A stretch of 64,000 bases of DNA from Tragulus kanchil (taxonomy: Eukaryota > Chordata > Mammalia > Artiodactyla > Tragulidae). This document shows positions 33,706-44,676 of this stretch, piece by piece. The first letter of the stretch is position 1. The number at the start of each line of letters is the position of its first letter. Both the position numbers and the translations under genes were made by a program. The DNA lies in NCBI GenBank assembly GCA_022376925.1, contig JAIOJX010000032.1, forward strand, positions 172,261,979 through 172,325,978, read 5' to 3'. A model generated the notes under the pieces. That model made no database searches. It worked only from the letters and a program-made list of their open reading frames with translations, and was not told the DNA's origin.

Positions 33706-34424
33706 GTTGTTGCTGCTAAGTCATTTACTCTCTGTAGCCCGATGAACTGCAGTGCGCCAGGCTTCCCTATCTTTCACCGTCTCCCAGAGCTTTCCCAGCC
33801 TCCAGTCCATTGAGTCTGCTCCAGCACCACAGTTCAAAAGCATGAATAATTTGACACCCAGCCTTCTTTGTGGTCCAAATCTCACATCCATACGTGATTA
33901 TCAGAAAAACTATAGCTTTGATTATATGGACCTTTGTCAGCAAAGTGATGATGTCTCTGCTTTTTGATAAGCTGTCTAGGTTTATCATAGCTTTACTTCC
34001 AAGGAGCAAGCACCTTTAATTTCATGGCTACAGTTACAATCTGCAGTGATTTTGGAGTCCAAGAAAATAAAGTCTGTTACTGTTTCTGTTGTTTACCCAT
34101 CTATGTGCCATGAAGCGAAGGGACCTCATGGCATGATCTTAGTTTTCTGAATGTTGAGTTTTAAGCAAGACTTTTCACTCTCCAATTAAAGTAATTATTC
34201 TCCAATTAAAGTAAAAATTTTTTTAACATGGTTTTTATTTTTTAATCTCTCCTTGCTATTCTCTGGAACTCTGCATTTAGTTGGGTATATCTTTCCCTTT
34301 CTCCTTTGCCTTTAGCTTCTTTTCTTTTTTCAGCTATTTGTACAGCCTCCTCAGATAACTGCTTTGCTTTCTTGCATTTCTTTTTCTTGGAGACAGTTTT
34401 AGTCACCACCTCCTGTAAAATGTT
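33706..34424 (-). mobile_element. BovB LINE, main arm of an inverted insertion
   Basis: The antisense BovB 3' end starts near 33706 with TTGTTGTTGCTGCTAAGTC. It includes an internal deletion in the C-terminal reverse-transcriptase region and reaches sequence about 1 kb or more upstream in the element. It ends at the inversion point near 34424, where sense BovB begins. Confidence 0.82.
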
Positions 34425-34572
34425 AGGCCATTCAGGTATGATCTAAATCAACCCTTATGATTACACCGTGGGAGTGACAAATAGATTCGAGGGACTAAAT
34501 CTGGTAAAGTGTGTGAAGAACTGTGGATGGAGGTTCGTACCATTGTACAGGAGGTGGTGAAACATCCCGAAG
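34425..34572 (+). mobile_element. BovB LINE, inverted 5' arm
   Basis: AGGCCATTCAGGTATGATCT to GTACAGGAGGTGGTGA is BovB in the sense orientation, continuing the same element as 33706-34424 but flipped. CACCACCTCCTGTAAAATGT (34404-34423) and the sense copy at 34541-34559 overlap in sequence, as expected of a 5' inversion. Confidence 0.78.
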
Positions 34573-37012
34573 AAACACTGTTTTAGTTTTTGATAAAAAT
34601 CTGTTTATAATCATCTTCCCTTAAAATTCTTTTACTTCCAAAACTTCTGTATTGGTGTCTCCTCTTTCAATCTTTATTTTATTAAATCTTTCTTCCTTTC
34701 TAATATAGGATCTTAAATATAACATTTTTATCTAAACCTTGCTTTAATTACATCACAAATTTTAACATCACGTTTTCCATTTTGTTGAGTATACTTTTGT
34801 AATTCCTTTTTATTTCTTCTTTGATTCAGGCATTATTTAGAGGTGTGATGTTTTATTTCTAAGTAGATGAACATTTCCCTGATGTCTTTCTGTTGTTGAT
34901 TTCTAATTTAACTTTATTGTGGTCAGAGAAGATACTTTATATTATTTCAGTTATTTTAAATTTGTTGACTATTTTTATGCATAGTGTAAGATCTATCCTG
35001 GAAAATGCTGCAAGTGAGTTTGGAAAGATGTGTAGTTTTCTGCTGTTGGATGGATTGTTCTCTGTATATTAGTTATGTCATACTTAATCGTGGTCTTCAA
35101 GTCATGTGTTCGCGGAGATTTCCTATCTATTCTGTCGTGTACACAAAAGGCTATTTAAATCAGCTATGTGAAATTCAGTATAAAATTGTTGAAGTATCTA
35201 TCACTCTTCTTCATTCTGTCTTTGTTATTTCAGGGCTCTGTCTTTAGGTGCATATGTGCTCAGAACTATTCTTTCTCCCTGATGTGTTGATTCTTTACCA
35301 CTGTGAAACGTTCCTCTTTGGCTCCAGCAATGTCTCTTATCTTAAGCTTTGTCTTGTCTTTTATTTTGCAGTTATTCCAGGTCTTTTAAAACCACTGTCT
35401 TTTCCCATCCTCTTGTTCTCAGTACTTTGTGTCTTGCCTTCCGTAGCCATCACTTAGTCTTATTTTCCTTTTCATACAGTTATACAAACTCCATCTTTCA
35501 ACTGGATCATTTAACTCATTCACGTTTAATGTAATTATCAATGTGGTTGAGTGTATGTCTGCCATTTTGCAGTTTGTAATCCATATGACTCGTATGTTTT
35601 GTTATTCTTTTTCTGCCTTCTATATTATTTAAGGCAATTTTCAAGGTGCAACTTTTATTCTTTGGTTTTTTGGCTATATATTTATTCCTCAGTCATTATG
35701 TGGAATATAATATGTATCATTAATCTGTCAAAATTCACTTCAGATTAATAACAACTTAATTCTGAGAAAACATAGCAACCTAATTTGCTCTGCTTACTCA
35801 CCTCTCGTTTGTGGTATTATTCTTTTTTTTTTTTTTTAATTCTTTATTTTAAAGATTTTACAGAGTTTTGTTGTTCACCAACATGTATGTTCCCAGATCA
35901 TTCATATGCACATCCCTGGACCCTCCCCGCACCTAGTTCCCACCTCCCACCCCTCCAGACCATCGCCCCAAGTGATTGTAGGTACTCCTATTCCCTTAGC
36001 GCAACGACAGTAGCTAACTTTTCCACACATGCTATAGGCCGTACTTATGTCTTTATTTTTTCTAAGTAGATGAACATTTCCTTGATGTCTTTCTGTTGTT
36101 GATTTCTAATTTAACTTTATTGTGGTCAGAGAAGATACTTTATATTATTTCAGTTATTTTAAATTTGTTGACTATTTTTATGCATAGTGTAAGATCTATC
36201 CTGGAAAATGCTGCAAGTGAGTTTGGAAAGATGTGTAGTTTTCTGCTGTTGGATGGATTGTTCTCTGTATATTAGTTATGTCATACTTAATCGTGGTCTT
36301 CAAGTCATGTGTTCGCGGAGATTTCCTATCTATTCTGTCGTGTACACAAAAGGCTATTTAAATCAGCTATGTGAAATTCAGTATAAAATTGTTGAAGTAT
36401 CTATCACTCTTCTTCATTCTGTCTTTGTTATTTCAGGGCTCTGTCTTTAGGTGCATATGTGCTCAGAACTATTCTTTCTCCCTGATGTGTTGATTCTTTA
36501 CCACTGTGAAACGTTCCTCTTTGGCTCCAGCAATGTCTCTTATCTTAAGCTTTGTCTTGTCTTTTATTTTGCAGTTATTCCAGGTCTTTTAAAACCACTG
36601 TCTTTTCCCATCCTCTTGTTCTCAGTACTTTGTGTCTTGCCTTCCGTAGCCATCACTTAGTCTTATTTTCCTTTTCATACAGTTATACAAACTCCATCTT
36701 TCAACTGGATCATTTAACTCATTCACGTTTAATGTAATTATCAATGTGGTTGAGTGTATGTCTGCCATTTTGCAGTTTGTAATCCATATGACTCGTATGT
36801 TTTGTTATTCTTTTTCTGCCTTCTATATTATTTAAGGCAATTTTCAAGGTGCAACTTTTATTCTTTGGTTTTTTGGCTATATATTTATTCCTCAGTCATT
36901 ATGTGGAATATAATATGTATCATTAATCTGTCAAAATTCACTTCAGATTAATAACAACTTAATTCTGAGAAAACATAGCAACCTAATTTGCTCTGCTTAC
37001 TCACCTCTCGTT
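34573..37012 (-). mobile_element. Old L1 (L1M), antisense (contains D10)
   Basis: Antisense L1M ORF2 and upstream sequence, for example CATTATTTAGAGGTGTGATG and ATTGTGGTCAGAGAAGAT. Most of it is present twice because of D10. It is interrupted at 37013 by the U6-L1 chimera and resumes at 38720. Confidence 0.6.
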
Positions 37013-37233
37013 TGTGGTATTATTCTTTTTTTTTTTTTTAATTCTTTATTTTAAAGATTTTACAGAGTTTTGTTGTTCACCAACATGTATGTTCCCAGAT
37101 CATTCATATGCACATCCCTGGACCCTCCCCGCACCTAGTTCCCACCTCCCACCCCTCCAGACCATCGCCCCAAGTGATTGTAGGTACTCCTATTCCCTTA
37201 GCGCAACGACAGTAGCTAACTTTTCCACACATG
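34855..37233. repeat. Direct duplication D10 (about 1,175 bp, about 26-bp filler)
   Basis: About 34855-36031 recurs at 36058-37233, with filler around 36032-36057. Copy 1 contains the first 200 bp of the L1 belonging to the U6 chimera but not the rest, so the doubling postdates that insertion or is artificial. The T-run differs by one base. Confidence 0.94.
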
Positions 37234-38611
37234 ACAGTATAGGTTTCCATGTTACTGTCTCCATGCCTCCCTCTCCCTGTTTCTTCCCCACAATGTCCCT
37301 ATGTCTATGCTCTGTCTATTTTTCCATGAGTTCACTGTGTGTGTTACCAAGACCATCCTACTAGATTCCATATATATGTGTGTTAGTATGCTGTATTTGT
37401 CTTTCTCTTTTTGACTAACTTAACTTTTTATGATAGGTTCTAGAGCTAGCTACCTCATTAGGGCTGAGTCTTCTGCATTTCCTTTAACAGCTGAGTAGTA
37501 TTCCATTGTATATATGTACCAGAGCTTCTGTATCCATTCATTTGTCGATGGGCATCTAGGTTGCTTCCACATTCTGGCTATTGTATAGACAGCTGCAATG
37601 AACATTGGGGTACAGGTGCTTCTTTCATTTTTGATTTCATCAGGATATAGGCCTAATAGTGGGATTGCTGGGTCATAGGGTGCTTCTATTTTTAGTTTTT
37701 TAAGGAATCTCCATACTGTCTTCCATAGAGGCTGTATCAATTTACATTCCCACCAGCAATGCAAGAGGGTTCCCTTTTCTCCACACCCTCTCTGGCATTT
37801 ATTGTCTGTCGATTTGTTGATGATGGCCATTCTGACGGGTGTGAGGTGGTATCTCATTGTGGTTTTAATTTGCATTTCTCTAATGATAAGCAAGGTTGAG
37901 CATCGTTTCATGTGCTTTTGGGCCATCTGTATATCCTCTTTGGAGAGGCATCTCTTTAGATCTTTTTCCCATTTTTTGATTGGGTTGTTTGTTTTTCCTA
38001 TGTTGAGTTGTCTGGGTTGCTTGTAGATTTTGGAGATTAATTCTTTGTCTGTTGTTTCATTTACTATGATTTTCTCCCACTCTGTGGGGTGTCTGTTCAT
38101 CTTTTTTGTAATTTCTTTTGCTGTACAAAAGCTTTTAAGTTTCATGAGGTCCCATGTGTTCACTTTTCTTTTCAGTTCCACTATTCTAGAAAGTGGGTCA
38201 GAGAAGATCTTGCTTTGAGTGATGTCCTTGAGGGTTTTGCCTATATTCTCCTCTAAGAGTTTGATGGTTTCTGGTCTTACATTTAGGTCTTTAATCCATT
38301 TTGAGTTGATCTTTGTGTATGGTGTCAGGGAATGTTCCAACTTCATTTTTTTGCATGTAGCGTTCCAATTTTCCCAGCACCATTTGTTGAAGAGGCTGTC
38401 TTTGTCCCATTTTATACTTTCACCTCCTTTGTCAAAAATAAGGTACCCATAGGTGCGTGGGTTTATCTCTGGGTTCTCAATCTTGTTCCATTGATCTATA
38501 GTTCTGTTTTTGTGCCAGTACCATACTGTCTTGATGACTGTTGCTTTGCAGTATAGTCTGAAGTTAGGGAGGCTGATCCCTCCAACTCCGTTTTTCTTTC
38601 TCAGGATTGCT
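37028..38611 (-). mobile_element. Ruminant L1, 5'-truncated, ORF2 C-terminal part and 3'UTR
   Basis: The minus strand encodes the C-terminal part of L1 ORF2 without interruption for about 385 codons. It starts [18 protein letters not shown], includes the cysteine-rich [18 protein letters not shown] stretch and ends at ALMR with a stop at 37450. The usual end of ruminant ORF2 continues past this point, so the stop is probably one mutation. The 3'UTR ends AATAAAGAATT plus poly-A. The open frame implies a fairly young insertion. It lacks the endonuclease and the reverse-transcriptase core and cannot move itself. Confidence 0.88.
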
Positions 38612-38719
38612 AAAAATATGGAACGCTTCACGAATTTGTGTGTCATCCTTGCGCAGGGGCCATACTAATCTTCTCTGTATCGTTCCAATTTTTAGTATAT
38701 GTGCTGCCGAAGCGAGCAC
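38612..38719 (-). pseudogene. RNU6 (pseudogene): U6 snRNA retrocopy, full length
   Basis: The minus strand reads GTGCTCGCTTCGGCAGCACA at its start and ends GTTCCATATTTTT, the complete U6 sequence, with about three differences: one extra A in the ACTAAAAATTGG run, C to T in GATTAGTATGG, and G to A in GACACACAAATTC. U6 is the catalytic snRNA of the spliceosome. This copy has no promoter evidence (no proximal sequence element or TATA box examined upstream looks convincing) and is the 5' part of an L1 insertion, so it is a pseudogene. Confidence 0.95.
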
Positions 38720-38734
38720 TGTGGTATTATTCTT

Positions 38735-40017
38735 AACTATATCACACATTTAAAAATTTGCAGTGTTTTTGAGTATATATATGTATAGGTTGTCTTAGTG
38801 GTCGATCTAGGCTACTAATGCTGTCATTTTACTATTTCATATGAAGTTTAGAAAATTTGTTTCCTTCTACATCTCTTTATTCTTCTTTATTTATATAATT
38901 GTCTTAAATATTTCTTCTACATTCATTGAAAACTGCATCAAATGTTGTTATACTTTTTGCTTCAATGAGCAATTTAGAAAACTCAAGAAGAGAAGCAAAG
39001 TCTATTATATTTACTTATATTTTTCTCTTGTTGCTTTTCCTTTCTTACTGATATTCTGGGTTTCCTTTTAATTATCTTCCCTATGTTTAGAAATTTATTT
39101 ACTCATTTTTCAGTGACAAGTTCTCTCTTTTTTTTTCATTTTTAGAATGCCAAGATTTTCCCTTAGTTTCTGAAGGATGCTTTATCTCTATTAGAATTCT
39201 TTTTCTTCATTCCTTGGAAACAAGTTCTGCTACTTCCTTCTGGTCTCCATGGTTTCTAAAAAGAAATTCACTGTTATTTTAATTGTTTGTTTTCTCCTGG
39301 AAATAAGATGTTGTTTCTCTCTCACTGCTTTCAAAATATATGTGTGTATATAGATATAGATATATAGATAAATATACATATTTTATCTTTAGTGTTCAGG
39401 AGTTTGATGATGACATGTCTTGGCATGGGTTAATTTGGGTTTGTATCTCTTTGAGGTTCACTTAGCTTCTTAAATGTTTAGGTTTGTTGGAGTATTTTAG
39501 GCAGAGTTGAGGATTTTCAACCATCCTTTCGTTAAATATTTTTTCAGCCTCACCCTGTGTTCCCCCTCCCCCAGGACTCCAGTGGCGTGGGTGCTGCCTC
39601 TCTTGTTGTAGTCACACCTGTCCCTGAAGCTCTCTCCACGTTTAAAGGCGGTCTTCTCTTGACTGCTGTGTGTTCAAGTCCAGTGACTCCTTTTTCTGCT
39701 CTCCCTATTCTGCTGCTGAGCACCTCCACTGGTTCTTTTATTCTGGCTGTTTTACTTTCCCATTCTATAATTTTCATTTGGACTGTCTTTACATCTTTTA
39801 TTTCTTTGTTAAAACTTCCTACTTTCCATTTAATTCAAGCATGCTTGCCTTTCCTGTTGAATTTTAAACTTTGGTGTGTTTTTCATGTAACTGTTAGCAT
39901 CCTTTCATTTCAACTTGAATTCCCATTGGCCTTTCTTGTAAGGCAGGTCTAGGAGATGAACCACCTCCGCTATTGTTTGTCTGGCTATGTCTTTATTTCT
40001 CCTTCGTCTCCGAAGCA
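38735..40017 (-). mobile_element. Old L1 (L1M) 5' portion, antisense
   Basis: AT-rich antisense L1M 5' region with TATAGA repeats at 39347-39385. The 39231 onward part is doubled by D11. Phrases such as GATGACATGTCTTGGCATGG match L1M 5' sequence. Confidence 0.5.
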
Positions 40018-41506
40018 CTCAGTTCAGTTCAGTCGCTCAATTGTGCCCGACTCTTTGCGACCTCATGGGTTGCAGCACACCAGGCTCCCCCGTCCTGCAC
40101 CATCTCCCAGACCTTGCCCAAACTTATGTCCATTGACTCAGTGATCCATCCAGCCATTGCATCCTCTGTCATCCCCTTCTCCTTTTGTCTTCTATTTCTC
40201 CCAGCATCAGGGTCTTTTCCAATGAGTCATCTCTTTGCATCAGGTGGCCAAAGTATTAGTACTTTAGCCTGAGCCTCAGTCCTTTCAATGAATATTCAGT
40301 GTTGATTTCCTTTAGGATTAATGAATTTGATCTCCTTAGCAGGGACTCTCAAGATCCTGAATTTTTTTTTGGTTCTTACTTCCTTCTGGTCTCCATGGTT
40401 TCTAAAAAGAAATTCACTGTTATTTTAATTGTTTGTTTTCTCCTGGAAATAAGATGTTGTTTCTCTCTCACTGCTTTCAAAATATATGTGTGTATATAGA
40501 TATAGATATATAGATAAATATACATATTTTATCTTTAGTGTTCAGGAGTTTGATGATGACATGTCTTGGCATGGGTTAATTTGGGTTTGTATCTCTTTGA
40601 GGTTCACTTAGCTTCTTAAATGTTTAGGTTTGTTGGAGTATTTTAGGCAGAGTTGAGGATTTTCAACCATCCTTTCGTTAAATATTTTTTCAGCCTCACC
40701 CTGTGTTCCCCCTCCCCCAGGACTCCAGTGGCGTGGGTGCTGCCTCTCTTGTTGTAGTCACACCTGTCCCTGAAGCTCTCTCCACGTTTAAAGGCGGTCT
40801 TCTCTTGACTGCTGTGTGTTCAAGTCCAGTGACTCCTTTTTCTGCTCTCCCTATTCTGCTGCTGAGCACCTCCACTGGTTCTTTTATTCTGGCTGTTTTA
40901 CTTTCCCATTCTATAATTTTCATTTGGACTGTCTTTACATCTTTTATTTCTTTGTTAAAACTTCCTACTTTCCATTTAATTCAAGCATGCTTGCCTTTCC
41001 TGTTGAATTTTAAACTTTGGTGTGTTTTTCATGTAACTGTTAGCATCCTTTCATTTCAACTTGAATTCCCATTGGCCTTTCTTGTAAGGCAGGTCTAGGA
41101 GATGAACCACCTCCGCTATTGTTTGTCTGGCTATGTCTTTATTTCTCCTTCGTCTCCGAAGCACTCAGTTCAGTTCAGTCGCTCAATTGTGCCCGACTCT
41201 TTGCGACCTCATGGGTTGCAGCACACCAGGCTCCCCCGTCCTGCACCATCTCCCAGACCTTGCCCAAACTTATGTCCATTGACTCAGTGATCCATCCAGC
41301 CATTGCATCCTCTGTCATCCCCTTCTCCTTTTGTCTTCTATTTCTCCCAGCATCAGGGTCTTTTCCAATGAGTCATCTCTTTGCATCAGGTGGCCAAAGT
41401 ATTAGTACTTTAGCCTGAGCCTCAGTCCTTTCAATGAATATTCAGTGTTGATTTCCTTTAGGATTAATGAATTTGATCTCCTTACAGTCCAAGGGACTCT
41501 CAAGAG
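39231..41506. repeat. Direct duplication D11 (about 1,125 bp, about 20-bp filler)
   Basis: 39231-40354 recurs at 40377-41506. The last bases of copy 1 are corrupted (CTTAGCAGGGACTC against CTTACAGTCCAAGGGACTC) before filler at about 40355-40376. D12 begins inside copy 2. Confidence 0.94.
40018..40354 (-). mobile_element. BovB LINE, D11 first copy, cut at the junction
   Basis: The antisense BovB 3' end starts CAGTTCAGTTCAGTCGCTCA. It stops at the D11 junction, whereas the second copy at 41164-41572 continues naturally, showing that this one is incomplete. Confidence 0.85.
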
Positions 41507-41572
41507 TCTACTCCAACATCACAGTTCAAAGGCATCAGTTCTTTGGCACTCAGCCTTCTTTATGGTCCAACT
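41164..41572 (-). mobile_element. BovB LINE, 5'-truncated
   Basis: This is the complete version of the same BovB insertion, about 410 bp, ending TTTATGGTCCAACTCA before L1M resumes. A third, partial copy (42378-42690) arises from D12. Confidence 0.87.
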
Positions 41573-41856
41573 CATAAAGATTCCAAAGTATAGTTTTGCT
41601 AAATACAGTATTCTTGGTCTTTTCTTTTATATGGGAATATATCACACCACTCATTTCTGACCTGCAAGGTTTCTGCTGAGAAATCTGTTTATAGTCTCGT
41701 GGGAGCTCCCTTGCAGGCATGTGATGAGTTACTTTTCTCTTGCTATTTTTGTAATTCAGTCTTGGAGGTTTAGGGGAAGGGAAATTGCTGCTCAATGGGT
41801 GTAAAGTTTCAGTTGTGCAAGTGAATTAGTTCAAGAGATCTACTGCACAGAATAAC
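41573..41856. mobile_element. Old L1 pieces, antisense then sense
   Basis: 41573-41760 is antisense L1M 5' sequence (AAGGTTTCTGCTGAGAAATC). From about 41765 a sense L1 3'UTR begins (GCTGCTCAATGGGTGTAAAG) and continues after the SINE nest at 43530. The D12 copy is at 42690-42976. Confidence 0.5.
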
Positions 41857-42375
41857 ACCTATGTGTGTGTGTGCTGAGTCACTTCAGTTGTGTCTGATAT
41901 TTTGTGACCTATGGATGGTAGCTCACCAGGCCCCTCTGTCCTGGCAAGTATACTGGAGTGCGTTACCATGCCCTCCTCTAGGGCGCTTTCCTGACTCAAA
42001 CCTGCATCTCTACATCTCTTGCATTGTAAGCAGGTTCTTTTTTTTTTTTTTTTTTTAAAGATTTATTTATTTATTTACTTTGGGCGGGGGTCGAGTTGGG
42101 GAGGGAGGGGAGCGGGTTGGCCATTTCTATTGGTCTTTCATTTCTCTATTTTCATTCGTCTTCGTTCTTTGGCTCCTGTGGGCCTCCCATCGCGATGGCG
42201 TCTGTTGTTGCAGAGCCGGCTCTGGGCGCATGCACTCCAGAGCTCCGGCTCGGTGATTGGACACATCAGTCCAGCTGCTCCGCGGCACGTGGGATCTTCC
42301 CAGGCCAGGGCTCGAACCGGCGCCCCTTGCACTGCAAGGCGGTGTCCTCACCCACTGGACCACCAGGGAAGCCCG
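41857..42375 (-). mobile_element. SINE nest: form B CHR-derived SINE inside Bov-tA (D12 first copy)
   Basis: An antisense Bov-tA (41860-42039) is interrupted at its target site GTAAGCAGGTTCTT by an antisense form B SINE (42040-42374). The second target-site copy is cut after GTAA by the D12 junction, so this version is incomplete. Confidence 0.88.
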
Positions 42376-42976
42376 TAAGACCTTGCCCAAACTTATGTCC
42401 ATTGCTCAGTGATTCCAGCCATTGCATCCTCTGTCATCCCTTCTCCTTTGTCTTCTATTTCTCCCAGCATCAGGGTCTTTTCCAATGAGTCATCTCTTTG
42501 CATCAGGTGGCCAAAGTATTAGTACTTTAGCCTGAGCCTCAGTCCTTTCAATGAATATTCAGTGTTGATTTCCTTTAGGATTAATGAATTTGATCTCCTT
42601 ACAGTCCAAGGGACTCTCAAGAGTCTACTCCAACATCACAGTTCAAAGGCATCAGTTCTTTGGCACTCAGCCTTCTTTATGGTCCAACTCATAAAGATTC
42701 CAAAGTATAGTTTTGCTAAATACAGTATTCTTGGTCTTTTCTTTTATATGGGAATATATCACACCACTCATTTCTGACCTGCAAGGTTTCTGCTGAGAAA
42801 TCTGTTTATAGTCTCGTGGGAGCTCCCTTGCAGGCATGTGATGAGTTACTTTTCTCTTGCTATTTTTGTAATTCAGTCTTGGAGGTTTAGGGGAAGGGAA
42901 ATTGCTGCTCAATGGGTGTAAAGTTTCAGTTGTGCAAGTGAATTAGTTCAAGAGATCTACTGCACAGAATAACACC

Positions 42977-43531
42977 TATGTGTGTGTGTGCTGAGTCACT
43001 TCAGTTGTGTCTGATATTTTGTGACCTATGGATGGTAGCTCACCAGGCCCCTCTGTCCTGGCAAGTATACTGGAGTGCGTTACCATGCCCTCCTCTAGGG
43101 CGCTTTCCTGACTCAAACCTGCATCTCTACATCTCTTGCATTGTAAGCAGGTTCTTTTTTTTTTTTTTTTTTTAAAGATTTATTTATTTATTTACTTTGG
43201 GCGGGGGTCGGGTTGGGGAGGGAGGGAAGCGGGTTGGCCATTTCTATTGGTCTTTCATTTCTCTATTTTCATTCGTCTTCGTTCTTTGGCTCCTGTGGGC
43301 CTCCCATCGCGATGGCGTCTGTTGTTGCAGAGCCGGCTCTGGGCGCATGCACTCCAGAGCTCCGGCTCGGTGATTGGACACATCAGTCCAGCTGCTCCGC
43401 GGCACGTGGGATCTTCCCAGGCCAGGGCTCGAACCGGCGCCCCTTGCACTGCAAGGCGGTGTCCTCACCCACTGGACCACCAGGGGAAGCCCGTAAGCAG
43501 GTTCTTTATTGCTGAGCCACCCGAGAAGCTC
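42977..43531 (-). mobile_element. SINE nest: form B CHR-derived SINE inside Bov-tA (complete copy)
   Basis: Bov-tA (42977-43156 and 43507-43531) is split by a form B SINE at 43157-43492. Perfect 14-bp target-site duplications GTAAGCAGGTTCTT lie at 43143-43156 and 43493-43506. The SINE sense strand has the C-rich extension, then (AAAT)n and a long poly-A. It is the best-preserved example of this SINE here. Confidence 0.93.
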
Positions 43532-43610
43532 ACAGAATAATGCCTACAGTTGACAGTAATTTACTACTCTTGAAATGTATTGAGGGTAAATCGCAGGTTA
43601 AGAGTTCTTA

Positions 43611-43658
<48 letters not shown>

Positions 43659-43929
43659 ATACACATACACAGGGGTGCAAGGGGACTTTTAGAGATGATG
43701 GGTCTCCAAATCCATCATCTCCTTGATTGTGGTGATGATTTCACAGCTATATTCATATATCTAGGCTCATCAAATTATATAATTAATATGTGAAGCTTGT
43801 TGTATATCAATTACATTTTAATGAAACTTTTAAAAATGAAAAAAATGTATAAAAAACTGTTGATGTAAGAAATTGTGAAGAAATAAGAAAGAAAAGGAAA
43901 TGCTAAAGGAAATTCTTTAGAATGAAAGG
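43532..43929 (+). mobile_element. Old L1 3'UTR, sense, with (CA)n
   Basis: Sense L1 3' end with TTGTGGTGATGATTTCACAG and ATATCAATTACATTTTAATG, ending near 43860 in an A-rich stretch. A (CA)n microsatellite of about 22 units lies at 43612-43656. Confidence 0.6.
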
Positions 43930-44327
43930 CTATAATACCAGATAGACTATGGAAGAGAACATGAAGATCAATACAAATAGTAAATATGTAGCAAACAAAG
44001 AAACTTCTTAATTTCTTTAAAACATGTGAGTACTGTTATAGCAATGCACCAATGAAATGTGAAATGAAATATATACAATTGCACAAAAAAGGCAGGATTA
44101 AGTAATATACTGTTGTAAGATTCTTACATATTTAGTATATTATTCATTCAAGGTAAATGTGGTAACATGTTGTGATCTTTATAGTAACCATGAGAAGAAT
44201 AATGCAAAGAGATATGCCTAAATATCCAAAATAGGAGATATAATGGATTGTTAAGTATACTTGATTAAGGCAAGAAGAGAGGAACAAAGGAAAAAGACCA
44301 GAGGGACAAATAGAAAAAAAAAATAGT

Positions 44328-44676
44328 GGGCTTCCCTGGTAGCTCAGCAGTAACGAGTTCACCTGCCAATGCAGGAGGCATGGGTTTGATCCCTGATCCG
44401 GAAGATCCCATATGCCACGGAGAAACTCAGCCTGTGAGCCACAACTGTTGAGCCTGTGCTCTAGAGCCTCAGAGCCACAACTATTGAGCCCATTGACTGC
44501 CACAACGACTGAAGCCTGTGTGTCCTAGAGCCCAAGTTCCACAAGAGAAGTCACTGCAACAGGAAGCCTTCTCTCCTCAACTAGAAAGTGGCCCCACTCC
44601 CTGCAACTAGATAAAAGCCTGTGGCAGCAGTGAAAACCCAGAATAGCCAAAAATAAATAAATAAATAAATTTTTAA
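44328..44676 (+). mobile_element. CHR-2 tRNA SINE
   Basis: A complete sense CHR-2 runs from GGGCTTCCCTGGTAGCTCAG through the repeated GAGCCACAACT blocks to GCCAAAAATAAATAAATAAA. The D13 copy is at 45456-45804. It is the ordinary family form and a useful contrast to the form A and B SINEs elsewhere in the window. Confidence 0.88.

Larger units (their letters stand above)
37013..38734 (-). mobile_element. U6-L1 chimeric retroinsertion with 15-bp target-site duplication
   Basis: The unit consists of a full U6 copy at the 5' end (38612-38719), directly joined to a 5'-truncated L1 (37028-38611) with poly-A at about 37028-37041. TGTGGTATTATTCTT flanks it at 37013-37027 and 38720-38734. A single duplication around both parts shows they inserted together, as in template switching by the L1 reverse transcriptase from L1 RNA to U6 snRNA. 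Confidence 0.92.
41255..43495. repeat. Direct duplication D12 (about 1,120 bp)
   Basis: 41255-42376 recurs at 42378-43495. The first 80 bp of copy 2 has lost single bases at several places (CATCCCTTCTCCTTTG for CATCCCCTTCTCCTTTTG). The rest is nearly perfect. Such clustering of errors at a junction suggests a poor contig end. Confidence 0.95.

Noticed and set aside
38612..38719. U6 as a functional snRNA gene
   Set aside because: It is enclosed with L1 in one target-site duplication and carries changes. Its upstream DNA is plain old L1 with no convincing U6 promoter elements.
43612..43656. Array-like repeats as a CRISPR array
   Set aside because: They are simple (CA)n in a mammalian genome, with no spacers and no cas genes.
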